Shown: positions 35,877-44,819 of the stretch, piece by piece
How positions within the stretch are numbered: position 1 is the stretch's first letter
How the letters are laid out: each line of letters begins with the position of its first letter
Made by a program: the position numbers and the translations under genes
Notes under the pieces: model-generated
The model's database searches: none
Seen by the model: only the letters and a program-made list of their open reading frames with translations
What the model was told of the DNA's origin: nothing
From: Chenggangzhangella methanolivorans
GTDB lineage: Bacteria; Pseudomonadota; Alphaproteobacteria; Rhizobiales; Methylopilaceae
Direction of reading: 5' to 3'
Length of the DNA stretch: 64,000 nt
NCBI RefSeq assembly: GCF_019797865.1
Contig: NZ_CP081869.1
Span: 992,001 to 1,056,000, forward strand

Positions 35877-35892
35877 TGCGAAGCCCGTGCCG
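35877..35892 (-). promoter_or_regulatory. Sigma-54 promoter of flgI
   Basis: On the minus strand CGGCACGGGCTTCGCA: -24 GG at 35890-35891 and -12 GC at 35878-35879, ten bases apart, two mismatches to TGGCACG-N4-TTGCW. Predicted start near 35866, 30 bases before flgI. Confidence 0.65.
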
Positions 35893-35978
35893 GTTTCAGG
35901 ATCGTTGAGATCTGAGCGCATTCCCGTGTCCGGCGCCCGGCAGAAGGCTCTTCGGCGCCCGGCAAGACCGGCCGCGCC

Positions 35979-35993
35979 CGGCAATTTCTGCCG
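35979..35993. promoter_or_regulatory. CGGCA-N5-TGCCG dyad, flgI/fliX intergenic region
   Basis: Same arms and spacing as at 2936 and 13439. Two further CCCGGCA half elements lie at 35937 and 35958. It is six bases from the CtrA-like box, a layout like that at 2936-2974. Confidence 0.55.
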
Positions 35994-35998
35994 GGACG

Positions 35999-36018
35999 TT
36001 AAGGCGGGATTAACCATG
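35999..36018. promoter_or_regulatory. CtrA-like box, flgI/fliX intergenic region
   Basis: TTAA-GGCGGGA-TTAACCAT: two TTAA cores separated by exactly seven bases (35999-36002 and 36010-36013), the second extended to the full TTAACCAT. The fliX-flgI divergent region is a known CtrA target in Caulobacter. Confidence 0.7.
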
Positions 36019-36059
36019 CGCGGGCCATGGTTCCCCTGTTGCTTCAGGGGATGCTCACG

Positions 36060-36470
36060 ATGCGCATCGACGGATTGGGGCGCGTGGTCGCCGGCTCGGG
36101 GCCGACGCGGCCGGGCGCGGCCTCCGGCGCGTTCAGCCTGTCGGAGGGAGCCGAGGCCGCCGCGCCGAAAAGCGCCGCGCCCCTGCGCGCGGCGCCCGGG
36201 CTCGACGCGCTGATCGCGCTTCAGGCCGTCCCGCCCGAGACCGCCAGGGAGCGCCGCAAACGCGAAATCCGCCGCGGCCGCGGGCTGCTCGACGCGCTCG
36301 ACGAGATGAAGCTCGCGCTGATCGAGGGCCGCGACGACCCGGCGAGCCTCAAGCGACTGGTCGACAGCCTCGCCGAACGCCGCGCCGCGACCGACGACGC
36401 AGGCCTCGACGACGCGTTGTCGGCGATCGAGTTGCGCGCCCAGGTGGAGCTGGCCAAACGCGGGCGATAA
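36060..36470 (+). CDS. fliX: FliX, flagellar assembly regulator
   Basis: 136 residues. FliX couples assembly of the early basal body to FlbD activity in Caulobacter. ATG 36060 gives MRIDGLGRVVAGSGPTRPGA, the FliX-type start; ATGs at 36027 and 36051 are alternatives. The C-terminal helical part (RGRGLLDALDEMKLALIEGR then DDPASLKRLVDSLAERRA) is conserved. Divergent from flgI with a shared CtrA/dyad region. Confidence 0.85.
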   Translation: MRIDGLGRVVAGSGPTRPGAASGAFSLSEGAEAAAPKSAAPLRAAPGLDALIALQAVPPETARERRKREIRRGRGLLDALDEMKLALIEGRDDPASLKRLVDSLAERRAATDDAGLDDALSAIELRAQVELAKRGR

Positions 36471-36479
36471 GCCCAAAAA

Positions 36480-36497
36480 GGCCCCGAGGCGGGGTCC
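36480..36497 (+). terminator. Weak hairpin after fliX
   Basis: GGCCCCG and CGGGGTC form a seven-base stem including one G-U pair, nine bases after the stop. No T run follows. Confidence 0.4.
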
Positions 36498-36634
36498 GGT
36501 AAACTGCGTAGAAGCGAAATAGCCTGTGATTTCAAAGGTTTCATGACGCACAGATAGATTGTCGCTCGATAGCGTTACCGCTATATTCCGCGGCAACCGA
36601 CACCCCGCCTGCGGCAAGGCAGAAGGCCCTGAAG

Positions 36635-37051
36635 ATGAGCGTCGAGTTGGCAGAGGACTACCGGCCCAGCGAGGCCGAACCGTTTATGAACCAGCGCCAG
36701 AAGCGCTACTTCCGCGACAAGCTGCTCGCATGGCGGGACGAGATCCTGCGGGAGAGCCGCGAGACGCTGGAGCACCTGCAGGACGAGAACCAGAACCACC
36801 CCGATCTCGTCGACCGCGCCTCCTCGGAGACCGACCGCGCGATCGAGCTTCGGGCCCGCGACCGGCAGCGCAAGCTGATCGCCAAGATCGACGCGGCGCT
36901 CGCCCGGATCGAGGACGGCTCCTACGGCTATTGCGAGGAGACCGGCGAGCCGATCTCGCTGCGCCGCCTCGACGCCCGCCCGATCGCGACGCTGTCGATC
37001 GAAGCGCAGGAGCGCCACGAGCGCCGCGAGCGCGTCTATCGCGACGACTGA
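36635..37051 (+). CDS. dksA: DksA-type RNA polymerase regulator
   Basis: 138 residues. DksA binds the secondary channel of RNA polymerase and, with ppGpp, adjusts rRNA and amino-acid promoters. The coiled-coil with the acidic tip is QDENQNHPDLVDRASSETDR; the zinc-finger region reads YGYCEETGEPISLRRLDARP then IATLSIEAQERHERRE. Only one of the four classical cysteines is present (CEETGEPI, and SIEAQ in place of C..CQ), as known for DksA of Rhodobacter and Rhizobiales, which work without a full zinc site. A perfect hairpin follows. Confidence 0.94.
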   Translation: MSVELAEDYRPSEAEPFMNQRQKRYFRDKLLAWRDEILRESRETLEHLQDENQNHPDLVDRASSETDRAIELRARDRQRKLIAKIDAALARIEDGSYGYCEETGEPISLRRLDARPIATLSIEAQERHERRERVYRDD

Positions 37052-37078
37052 GACGTCGTCCCGACGTCAGTGACCCAT

Positions 37079-37103
37079 GGCCGGGCGGCCAAGCCGCCCG
37101 GCC
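37079..37103 (+). terminator. Hairpin after dksA
   Basis: GGCCGGGCGGC, CAA loop, GCCGCCCGGCC: a perfect 11-base stem 28 bases after the stop. There is no T run. Confidence 0.55.
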
Positions 37104-37271
37104 GGGACGTCCGACGGGAGGCGCGACGGCGCATGTCGGCGATCGACCCGCGCCAACGTATTTCCCTACCGCTGCACAGTTTGGCTTCTTGCGACGCCCC
37201 GCCCCGGACAGGCGGCGCTTCTCGCATATACATCTGAATACGTATTTATACTGTTTCGCCCGCCCGCAGAT

Positions 37272-37616
37272 CGACTAGCTTCGAACTTCTGGCCCAGGTT
37301 TTCGACGCCGACATGCCGCTGCTCAGATGGAAGCAGCCCGCTCAGCAACCTGATCATCGGCACGGTCACGGCCACGCGTCTGCCCGGCGGGGGCTTCCTG
37401 CTCGTCAGCGAGGACTGCATCGGCGAATTCGGCCAGTTTCGCAGCCTGGTGTTTCGCCGGTTCGACGACGGGCTGAAACAGGCGCCCGCCGCCCGACAGA
37501 CCAAGTTCATGAAGACCCTCGTGCGGGGCGGGCTGGCGGTCCTCTCCAACGGCGACGTGGCCGCGGCCTATAGCGGCGGCGGGCGCCAGGTCATGGTCCA
37601 GATCGTACGGCCCTGA
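37272..37616 (+). pseudogene. Broken 3' fragment of an exported repeat protein
   Basis: Coding-like sequence in two frames. Upstream: LLAQVFDADMPLLRWKQPAQ; after a shift near 37345: LIIGTVTATRLPGGGFLLVS, EDCIGEFGQFRSLVFRRFDD and at the end VLSNGDVAAAYSGGGRQVMV. The modules recall those of the propeller-like protein at 29900 (VRIFDASGG, ALSGGGFAVVWR). There is no credible start or signal upstream, so this is probably a remnant. The assignment rests on weak resemblance. Confidence 0.4.
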
Positions 37617-38285
37617 GCCCAGCCGGGAGGCTTCGCGGAGCCGCCCTGCCGCGAGCAGGCGCCCGCCGCCGCGACCACGCCCGGGCGTCGCGGATAAGCG
37701 GCCGATTACAACCTTCACGTTTTCGTGACGCGCACCTGCAAGCGATGCCCGCGGCCACTCGTTCGATCTCGCTTCACGCATCGAACTGCGGTGATGCGCC
37801 GCAGCAGACCGGGACCGCGTCTGAGCCGAATTGTCGAGTTCCGCCCGCATGGGCCGATGCCGCAGCGCGTCACAAACACGATTGCGGAGCATCGAGCGAT
37901 CGGCTTTGACGATCGTTCCGACGCTCTCTTGGGATGGAGCTCGGAGCCTCGATCGTCTGTTCTCAATCCCTTCGGCGGTCTTTACCTGCGACAAACTGGT
38001 ATGCCATGTTTGGCATACCAGACATGCGGAGGCGCATGGCTGGCCAGTTTCACGGCGAACGTCGGGGGTGACGCGTGTTCGACCGGTCGATCGGAGACGG
38101 CATTACCGCGTCACTGCGCCGCGCTTCGCGCATCCCGGCCGACGGCCTGCTGCGCGCCCGAAGACTTCGCCGAAAGCCTTAGCCGGCCGGTTGGCCGAGC
38201 CAAAAAGACGTCAAGCTAGCTGAATGGCTGGCATGCATGACGCCAGAAAATCTGAAAAACAGAAAACAATCGAGGAGAAACGCCA
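37617..38285. other. Leader region of the antiporter gene, no gene seen
   Basis: 669 bases without a convincing gene. Short open frames here lack ribosome-binding sites and family features. The region holds the operator-like palindrome at 37996-38021 and, from 38215 to 38285, an A-rich leader ending in GAGGAGAAACGCC, a good ribosome-binding site for the antiporter GTG at 38286. Confidence 0.6.
37996..38021. promoter_or_regulatory. Operator-like palindrome, GntR/FadR type
   Basis: CTGGTATGCCA and TGGCATACCAG are perfect inverted repeats (11 bases) with loop TGTT. Each arm is itself a quasi-palindrome close to TGGTATACCA, a typical FadR-subfamily GntR site, so two sites about 14 bp apart could be bound. 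It lies 265 bases upstream of the antiporter start. Confidence 0.55.
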
Positions 38286-39624
38286 GTGAGTCCCACCGCA
38301 GTCGCGTCAAATCCCGCATCCGGCGCGCCGGGCCAGCCCCACGTCTCTGAAAAGACGCGCTGGCTTCAGATCTTGGTCGGCGTGGTCTGCATGGTGGCGA
38401 CCGCCAACATCCAGTACGCCTGGACGCTGTTCGTCCCTGAAATTCAGTCGACCTTCGGCTGGGACCGCGCCTCGATCCAGATCGCCTTCACGATCTTTGT
38501 GCTGGTGCAGACCTGGCTCACCCCGATCGAGGGCTACTTCATCGACAAGTACGGCCCGCGCGCCATGGTGGCGTTCGGCGCGGTGTTCATGGGCCTCTCG
38601 TGGGTCGTGAACTCGCAGGCCACCTCGCTGATGGGCTTCTACCTCGGCGCGGCCGTGGGCGGCGTCGGCGTGGGCTGCATCTACGCCACCTGCATCAACA
38701 ACGCGCTGAAGTGGTTCCCGGACCGTCGCGGCCTCGCGGTCGGCCTGACCGCCGGCGGCTACGGCATGGGCTCGGCGGCCACGATCCTGCCGATCGCCGC
38801 GATGATCCAGTCGTCTGGCTTCCAGTCCACCTTCCTGTTCTTCGGCGTCCTCCAGGGCGTGCTGGCCTTCGTCGCCGCCATGTTCCTGCGCTCGCCCAAG
38901 ACCGGCGAGGTCAAGGTCTCCGAGAAGCTCGCTCAGTCGCGCCGCGACTACACGCTGACCGAAGCCATGCGCACCAAGCTGTTCTGGCTGATGTTCTTCA
39001 TGTTCATCTGCGTCGTCACCGGCGGCATGATGGCGGTCGCCCAGCTCGGCGTCATCGCGCAGGACCTCGGCGTCAAGAACTACTCGGTAACCTCTACTTC
39101 TTCACCATGGCGGCGCTGCCGCTCGCGCTGATGCTCGACCGCATCATGAACGGCATCTCGCGCCCGCTGTTCGGCTGGATCTCGGACAACATCGGCCGCG
39201 AGAAGACGATGGTGATCGCCTTCACGCTCGAGGGCTTCGGCATCGTGGCGCTCGGCTACTTCGGCCATAACCCCTACGCCTTCCTCATCCTGTCGGGCGT
39301 GGTGTTCCTGGCCTGGGGCGAAGTGTACTCGCTGTTCTCGGCGCTCGCCGGCGACGCCTTCGGCACCAAGCACATCGGCAAGATCTACGGCGTGCTCTAC
39401 TGCGCCAAGGGCATCGGCGCGCTGTTCGTGCCCGTCGGCAACCTGCTGATGGAAGCGACCGGCACCTGGTCCACCGTGCTCTACACCGTGGCCTGCATGG
39501 ACCTGCTCGCGGCCTTCCTCGCGGTCGTGGCGCTCCGTCCGATCCTGAAGCAGCACGTGGCCTACTCCTCGGCGCTGAAGGCCAAGGAGACCGAAGAGAT
39601 GTCGGCAAGCCCGCGCTCGCCTGA
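38286..39624 (+). CDS. MFS oxalate/formate antiporter family transporter (two frameshifts)
   Basis: About 446 residues, 12-helix MFS carrier, close to oxalate:formate antiporters: WLQILVGVVCMVATANIQYA, WTLFVPEIQSTFGWDRASIQ, IEGYFIDKYGPRAMVAFGAV, and after a break near 39088, MAALPLALMLDRIMNGISRP then LFGWISDNIGREKTM, LSGVVFLAWGEVYSLFSALA and IYGVLYCAKGIGALF. A second lesion near 39597 probably hides the true end (DVGKPALA, TGA at 39622-39624); as written the frame runs into the terminator hairpin at 39651. GTG start with GAGGAG upstream. It would exchange intracellular formate for oxalate or carry a related anion. Confidence 0.87.
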
Positions 39625-39650
39625 CGCCTCCGCGAAACTTGAGAATTCGG

Positions 39651-39676
39651 CGGGCCCCTCACGGGGCCCGTCGTCG
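39651..39676 (+). terminator. Terminator after the antiporter gene
   Basis: CGGGCCCC, TCA loop, GGGGCCCG with TCGTCGTTTC following. Position 27 bases after the inferred stop supports the shortened C-terminus of the antiporter. Confidence 0.65.
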
Positions 39677-39725
39677 TTTCGGGGCGCCATACCCTCGCCT
39701 CGCCGCAGCCCCACATAGCGGACGC

Positions 39726-41577
39726 ATGTTCCGCTTCTTCGAGTCCCTCATCGACGTGACCGCGACGCCCGAGCGGCCCGAGCCGCCGGCGCGGCTCGGC
39801 GCGTTCTATTGGCACTTCCTGCGGCAGGCCAAGGGACTCTTCGCCGGGCTGCTGGTCATCGGCCTCGTGCTCGCGCTCGGCGACGCCTCGATCCCCTATT
39901 TCATCGGGCGGCTCGTCACGCTCGTGACCTCGACGCCGCCGGAGCGCCTGCTCGCCGAAGGCTGGCCGACGCTCGCAGGGCTCATCGGCGTCGTGCTGAT
40001 CCTGCGCCCCGCGACGCTCTTCCTGCGCGGGCTCGTCGCCAACCAGGCGATCGGGCCGGGCCTCTCCAACCTCATCCGCTGGCAGTCGCATTATCACGTG
40101 GTCCGCCAGTCCTGGGGCTTCTTCCAGAACGACTTCGCGGGCCGCATCGCCACCAAGGTGATGCAGACGGGGCCGGCGCTGCGCGAAAGCATGGTGCAGA
40201 CCGTCGAGGCGCTCTGGCACATCGTGGTCTACGGGACGACCGCGCTGATCCTCGCTCAACGCCGACCTGTGGCTCGCTTTGCCGCTCGGCGTCTGGTTCG
40301 TGGCCTACGCCGCGCTGCTGCGCTGGTTCGTGCCGCGCATGCGCGACCGCTCGCGCGCGGCTTCCGAAGGGCGCAGCCAGGTCACCGGCCGCGTGGTCGA
40401 CAGCTACACCAACATCCTCACCGTGAAGCTGTTCGCGCGCGCCCGCGACGAAGACGACTATGTGCGCGAGTCGATGGACAGCCTGAACCATCTGTTCCAG
40501 CGCCAGATGCGGCTCGTCACCATGTTCGCGGTGACGCTGCAGCTGCTGAACGCGCTGCTGGTTGCGGCGATCGCGGTGTCGTCGGTGTGGCTCGCCTCGC
40601 AGGGCGCGATCGGCGTCGGCGTGGTGGCGATGGCGGTGCCGCTCTCCTGGCAGATCGTCTCCATGTCCGGCTGGGTGGCGTTCCAGGTCTCGGCGATCTT
40701 CGAGAACGTCGGCGTGGTGCAGGAAGGGGTGGGCACCATCGCGCGCCCGCTCGATCTGCCGGACCGGACGAACGCGGAGGAGCTCGCGGTCGAAAAGGGC
40801 GACATCCGGCTCGAAAACGTCACCTTCGGCTACGGCACGCCGCGGAAAGTCATCGACGACCTCACGCTCCACATCCGGCCGGGCGAGAAGATCGGGCTGG
40901 TCGGCCGGTCCGGCGCGGGCAAGTCGACGCTCGTCAATCTGCTGCTGCGCTTCTTCGAGCCGGCCCAAGGCCGCATTCTGATCGACGGACGCGACATCTC
41001 GCACGCGACGCAGGAGAGCCTTCGCGGCGCGATCTCGGTCGTGACGCAGGACACCTCGCTGCTGCACCGCTCGATCGCCGAGAACATCGCCTACGGGCGC
41101 CCCGGCGCGCCCCAGGCCGAGATCGAGACCGCGGCGCGACGCGCCTCCGCGCATGAGTTCATCACCGGCCTCACCGACCTCCATGGCCGCGGCGGCTACG
41201 ACGCCCATGTGGGCGAGCGCGGCGTGAAGCTCTCCGGCGGCCAGCGCCAGCGCGTCGCGATCGCGCGCGTGATCCTGAAGGACGCGCCGATCCTCGTGCT
41301 CGACGAGGCGACCTCCGCGCTCGACAGCGAGGTGGAGGCCGCGATCCAGGCGAGCCTCGACGACCTGATGGCGAACAAGACCGTGATCGCGGTCGCGCAC
41401 CGGCTCTCCACCATCGCCCGCATGGACCGGCTCGTGGTGATGGATCGCGGCCGCATCGTCGAACAGGGAACCCACGCTGATCTCATCGCGCGCGACGGCC
41501 TCTACGCCGATCTGTGGCGGCGCCAGTCCGGCGGCTTCCTGGACGACGGCGAGACCGAGGACGAGGCGGCCGAATAA
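39726..41577 (+). CDS. ABC exporter, fused membrane and ATPase domains (one frameshift)
   Basis: About 617 residues, half-transporter acting as a homodimer. Membrane part: FLRQAKGLFAGLLVIGLVLA, IPYFIGRLVTLVTS, FFQNDFAGRIATKVMQTGPA; a break near 40254 (one extra or two missing bases), then LPLGVWFVAYAALLRWFVPR and the rest. ATPase part: Walker A GRSGAGKSTLVNLLL, Q-loop VVTQDTSLLHRSIAENIAYG, signature KLSGGQRQRVAIARVILKDA, Walker B PILVLDEATSALDSEVE, H-loop AVAHRLSTIARMDRLVV. Substrate cannot be deduced; lipid, peptide or drug exporters share this layout. Confidence 0.9.
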
Positions 41578-41834
41578 CGGCGATTCGCGCCCGTGCGGTA
41601 TGTCGGGCGCCGCCCGTTTCGAACTTCGCCTGCGCCAAAGCAAGCGGCCGATCACTTTCGCGCAACGCGGGTTCGACCGGCCCTTCAGCGAAACCAAAGG
41701 CTTGAGTCGCGGCACCCGCCTTCTGGAACGCGTTTTTTTCGGCGCCGTTCCGCCTCAGGCGTGAAAAAAATGTCGCAGCCTTATGAAACTTTCGTACGTT
41801 GAGGCCGTTGGAGCCGTCAGCACGGAGGACGCCT

Positions 41835-42092
41835 ATGGGAGAACCCGCAGATCGGGACGCCATCGACACGCTGGCCGCTGATCTTTTCAGCCGCGACCAT
41901 CCCGACCGCGCCTGGAGCGCGATCGTGGACCACAGACATCGACTGGGCGTCGCCTCGGCGCTCGAACAGGCCGTCTATCGCGGGTTCGCCACCGCCCATC
42001 TGAGATCGCAGATCCGGACGCTTCCCGAGCCCGCCATCGCCGCCGCAGCGCTCGCCGCGGACGCCGCCGGAACCGGCAAGCTGCGGACCTGA
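41835..42092 (+). CDS. Small hypothetical protein
   Basis: 85 residues, helical, no signal (MGEPADRDAIDTLAADLFSR). GGAGGA lies six bases before the ATG and two terminators follow, so it is very likely an expressed gene. The 257 bases upstream show an AT-rich patch (41740-41800) that could hold its promoter. I do not recognise the family. Confidence 0.65.
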   Translation: MGEPADRDAIDTLAADLFSRDHPDRAWSAIVDHRHRLGVASALEQAVYRGFATAHLRSQIRTLPEPAIAAAALAADAAGTGKLRT

Positions 42093-42105
42093 ACGCGCCC
42101 GATCC

Positions 42106-42133
42106 CGGAATTCCCCGTGATCGGGGAATTCCG
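42106..42133 (+). terminator. Inverted repeat after the small hypothetical gene
   Basis: CGGAATTCCCCG, TGAT loop, CGGGGAATTCCG: a perfect 12-base stem 14 bases after the stop, followed by TAGGTTTT. Confidence 0.7.
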
Positions 42134-42156
42134 TAGGTTTTCGATCACGACATCAG

Positions 42157-42182
42157 GCGGCGCTTCCGGGCGCCGCTTTTTT
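42157..42182 (+). terminator. Rho-independent terminator
   Basis: GCGGCGC, TTCCGG loop, GCGCCGC and then six T. Second terminator in tandem behind the small hypothetical gene. Confidence 0.88.
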
Positions 42183-42265
42183 GTTGGCCAAGGATCGCTG
42201 CGCCCGGCCCACGCCTCGGGCCGCTCGCGCGCCGCGCGTCTTTGGAGATGCGCCCCGAGCCACAC

Positions 42266-42388
42266 CCGTCATCCCGGCCTTGAGCCGGGATCCAGAACCG
42301 ACGGCGATCGAGATGAGGGCGTCGGCGGCCGCGGCGGCTTTGCTCGAAGCGACGCGTGTCTGGATCCCGGCTCAAGGCCGGGATGACG
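42266..42388. repeat. Palindromic intergenic repeat, family B copy 1
   Basis: About 122 bases bounded by CCGTCATCCCGGCCTTGAGC and GGCTCAAGGCCGGGATGACG, ends that are exact inverted repeats. The centre reads CAGAACCGACGGCGATCGAG to GAAGCGACGCGTGTCTGGAT. This is the dispersed 'CATCCCGGC..GAGCCGGGATC' type common in alphaproteobacteria. Confidence 0.85.
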
Positions 42389-42480
42389 CGTCGAGGGTCG
42401 CGCGCGAAGCGATCGACGGCGCGTTGCGGGCGCAGATGAGAACGCGCCGCAGACGTTCTGAAGGGCGTTCGAACCACACC

Positions 42481-42602
42481 CCGTCATCCCGGCCTTGAGC
42501 CGGGATCCAGAACCGACAGCGGTCGAGACGAAGGCGTCGACGGCGACGGCTTCGCTCGAAGCGACGCGTGTCTGGATCCCGGCGCTTCGGCCGGGATGAC
42601 GC
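42481..42602. repeat. Palindromic intergenic repeat, family B copy 2
   Basis: Same element as copy 1, 92 bases further on and in the same orientation; the right arm has GGCGCTTCGGCCGGGATGAC. The gap between copies is non-coding. Confidence 0.85.
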
Positions 42603-42658
42603 GTGGAGGATCGCGCGGAGCGATCGGCGGCCTCGTGACAGAGGCCGCCTGCGCGCCC

Positions 42659-44819
42659 CTACCCCGCGATGCGGTCGAAATCCGCGACCGCGCGCGTGGC
42701 GTGGCGCAGGTGCGCCAGCAGCTTCAGGCGATTGGCGCGCAGCGCCGGATCCGGCGCGTTGACCGTCACCTGGTCGAAGAGGCGTCGACCTTCGGCCGCA
42801 GCGTCGCGAGCGCGCCGGTCGCGAAGGCGAAATCCTCCTGCCGCAGGGCTTCGGCGGCCGCGGGCTCGACCGTGTCGAGCGTCGCCGAAAGGTCGATCTC
42901 GGCGTCGTCGGCGAGCAACGAGGGATCGAGCGCGCCCTCGAAGGCCCCCGCCCCGTCCTTCTTCTCCTCGGCGCGCAGGATGTTGGCGGCGCGCTTGTAG
43001 CCTGCGAGCAGGTTTTTTCCGTCCTCGGTCTCGAGCAGCTTCCCGAGCGCCTCGACGCGGCGGACGACGAGCACGAGATCGTCGCTCGCGGTCGCGGCGC
43101 TCGAGGCGAACACGGCGTCGACGAGATCATGCCGCGCGCCCTGGTCGCGAAGCTGAACCTTCAGGCGATCGGCCAGGAAGGCGAGCAGGTCGGCGCCGAC
43201 CGCGTCGCCCAGCGTCTCGAGCAGCCGCAACCGCAGCCCGTTCTCCAGCACGATCCGCACCACGCCGAGCGCGGCGCGGCGCAGCGCATACGGGTCCTTC
43301 GAGCCGGTCGGCTTCTCGTCGATGGCCCAGAAACCGACCAGCGTGTCGATCTTGTCGGCGAGCGCGACCGCGATCGAGACCGGGGCGGCGGGGATGCGGT
43401 CGGACGGCCCCTGCGGCTTGTAGTGCTCCTCAAGCGCCGCCGAGATCTCCGGGTCGAGCCCCTCGGCCTCGGCGTAATAGCGGCCCATCAAGCCCTGAAG
43501 CTCGGGGAACTCGCCCACCATCTCGGTGACGAGGTCGGCCTTGGCGAGGCGCGCGGCCACTTCAGCCTTCTCCGGATCGGCGCCCACCAGCGGCGCAAGC
43601 TCCCTGGCGAGCCGCGCGATGCGCTCCACCCGCTCATGCTGGGTGCCGAGCTTTTCGTGGAACGTGATCGACTTCAGCTTCTCGAGCCGGTCCTCGAGCC
43701 TGGTCTTCTTGTCCGTCTCCCAGAAGAAGCGGGCGTCGGAGAGCCGCGCGCGCACCACGCGCTCATTGCCGTGGATGATCGCGGCGCCGTCGTCGGTCGC
43801 GTCGAGATTGGCGACGAGAATGAAGCGGTTGGCGAGCCGGCCGGGCTTCTGCGGCGCCTCCGCCTCGTCGGCGGCGCCGGACGCGAGCCGCCGCGTCAGC
43901 GAGCCGAAGCCGACGCCGACCCGGCCCTCCGGCGCGGCCTTCGGCGCGGGCCCCGTGCGGCGGAGCACGAAGCATTTCTGGTTCGCCCGGATGGTGGCGC
44001 GGATGACCTCGTCGGGCACCTCCAGAAACTCCTCGTCGAAGGAGCCCATCAGCGGCACGGGCCATTCGACGAGGCCGGCCGTCTCCTCGATCAGGCCCTC
44101 GTCCTCGACGAGTTCGAGGTTCTGGGCCTCGGCGAGCGTGCGGGCGTCCGCGCGGATGACGTCGCGGCGGCGCTCGGGATCGAGCACCACATGGGCCTTC
44201 AGCAGCCCCGCCTCGTAGTCCTCGAAGCGGCGCACGCGGAACGGATCCGGCGCGTGCACGCGGTGGCCGCGCGTCACGTCGCCCGACACGATCCCGTCGA
44301 CCTCGAAGGCCACGACCTCGGGATCCTCCTGGCTCGAGCCGAAGGTCGCGACGATCGAATGGAGCGGCCGCACCCAGCGCAGCGTCCCGGCCCCCAGCGC
44401 ATCGACTTCGGCCAGGGGAAGGCGCGGATCACCGCCGGCACGATCTCGGCGATGACCTCGGTCGCCGCCCGCCCGTGCTTGTGGATGCGCGCGACGTAGA
44501 AATCGCCCTTGGGGTCGGACTGGACGGTCGCCTCGTCGATCGAGCTCAGCCCAGCGGCCTTCAGGAAGCCTTCGAGCGCCTTCTCGGGCGCGCCGACGCG
44601 CGGGCCCTTGCGCTCCTCGTGCCGGTCCGGCTGGCGGGCCGGCAGGCCGCCGACCACGAGCGTCAGCCGCCGCGGCGTCGCGAAGGCCTTGGCGCCCTCA
44701 TAGACCAGCCCCTGCTCGACGAGCGCGTCGGTGACGAGGCGTTTCAGGTCGTCGGCCGCCCGCGCCTGCATGCGCGCCGGAATCTCTTCGGAAAGGAGTT
44801 CGAGAAGGAGGTCGGGCAT
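42659..44819 (-). CDS. glyS: Glycyl-tRNA synthetase beta subunit (two frameshifts)
   Basis: Charges tRNA-Gly together with GlyQ. ATG 44819 gives [20 protein letters not shown], the GlyS signature. A missing G near 44391-44395 breaks the frame after [10 protein letters not shown]; it resumes as [16 protein letters not shown] second missing base near 42781 precedes the last block [20 protein letters not shown], ending ADFDRIAG with TAG at 42659. Corrected length is about 720 residues. The gene is essential, so both lesions must be sequence errors. Unusually it does not follow glyQ directly: a Fic gene lies between and ends at the base before glyS starts. Confidence 0.94.

Noticed and set aside
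36635..37051. Defective DksA because three zinc-finger cysteines are missing
   Set aside because: One-cysteine DksA is normal in several alphaproteobacteria, and the rest of the sequence is intact.
37725..38219. 164-codon open frame upstream of the antiporter
   Set aside because: No ribosome-binding site, Arg/Ser/Thr-rich product without features, and it spans the operator-like palindrome.
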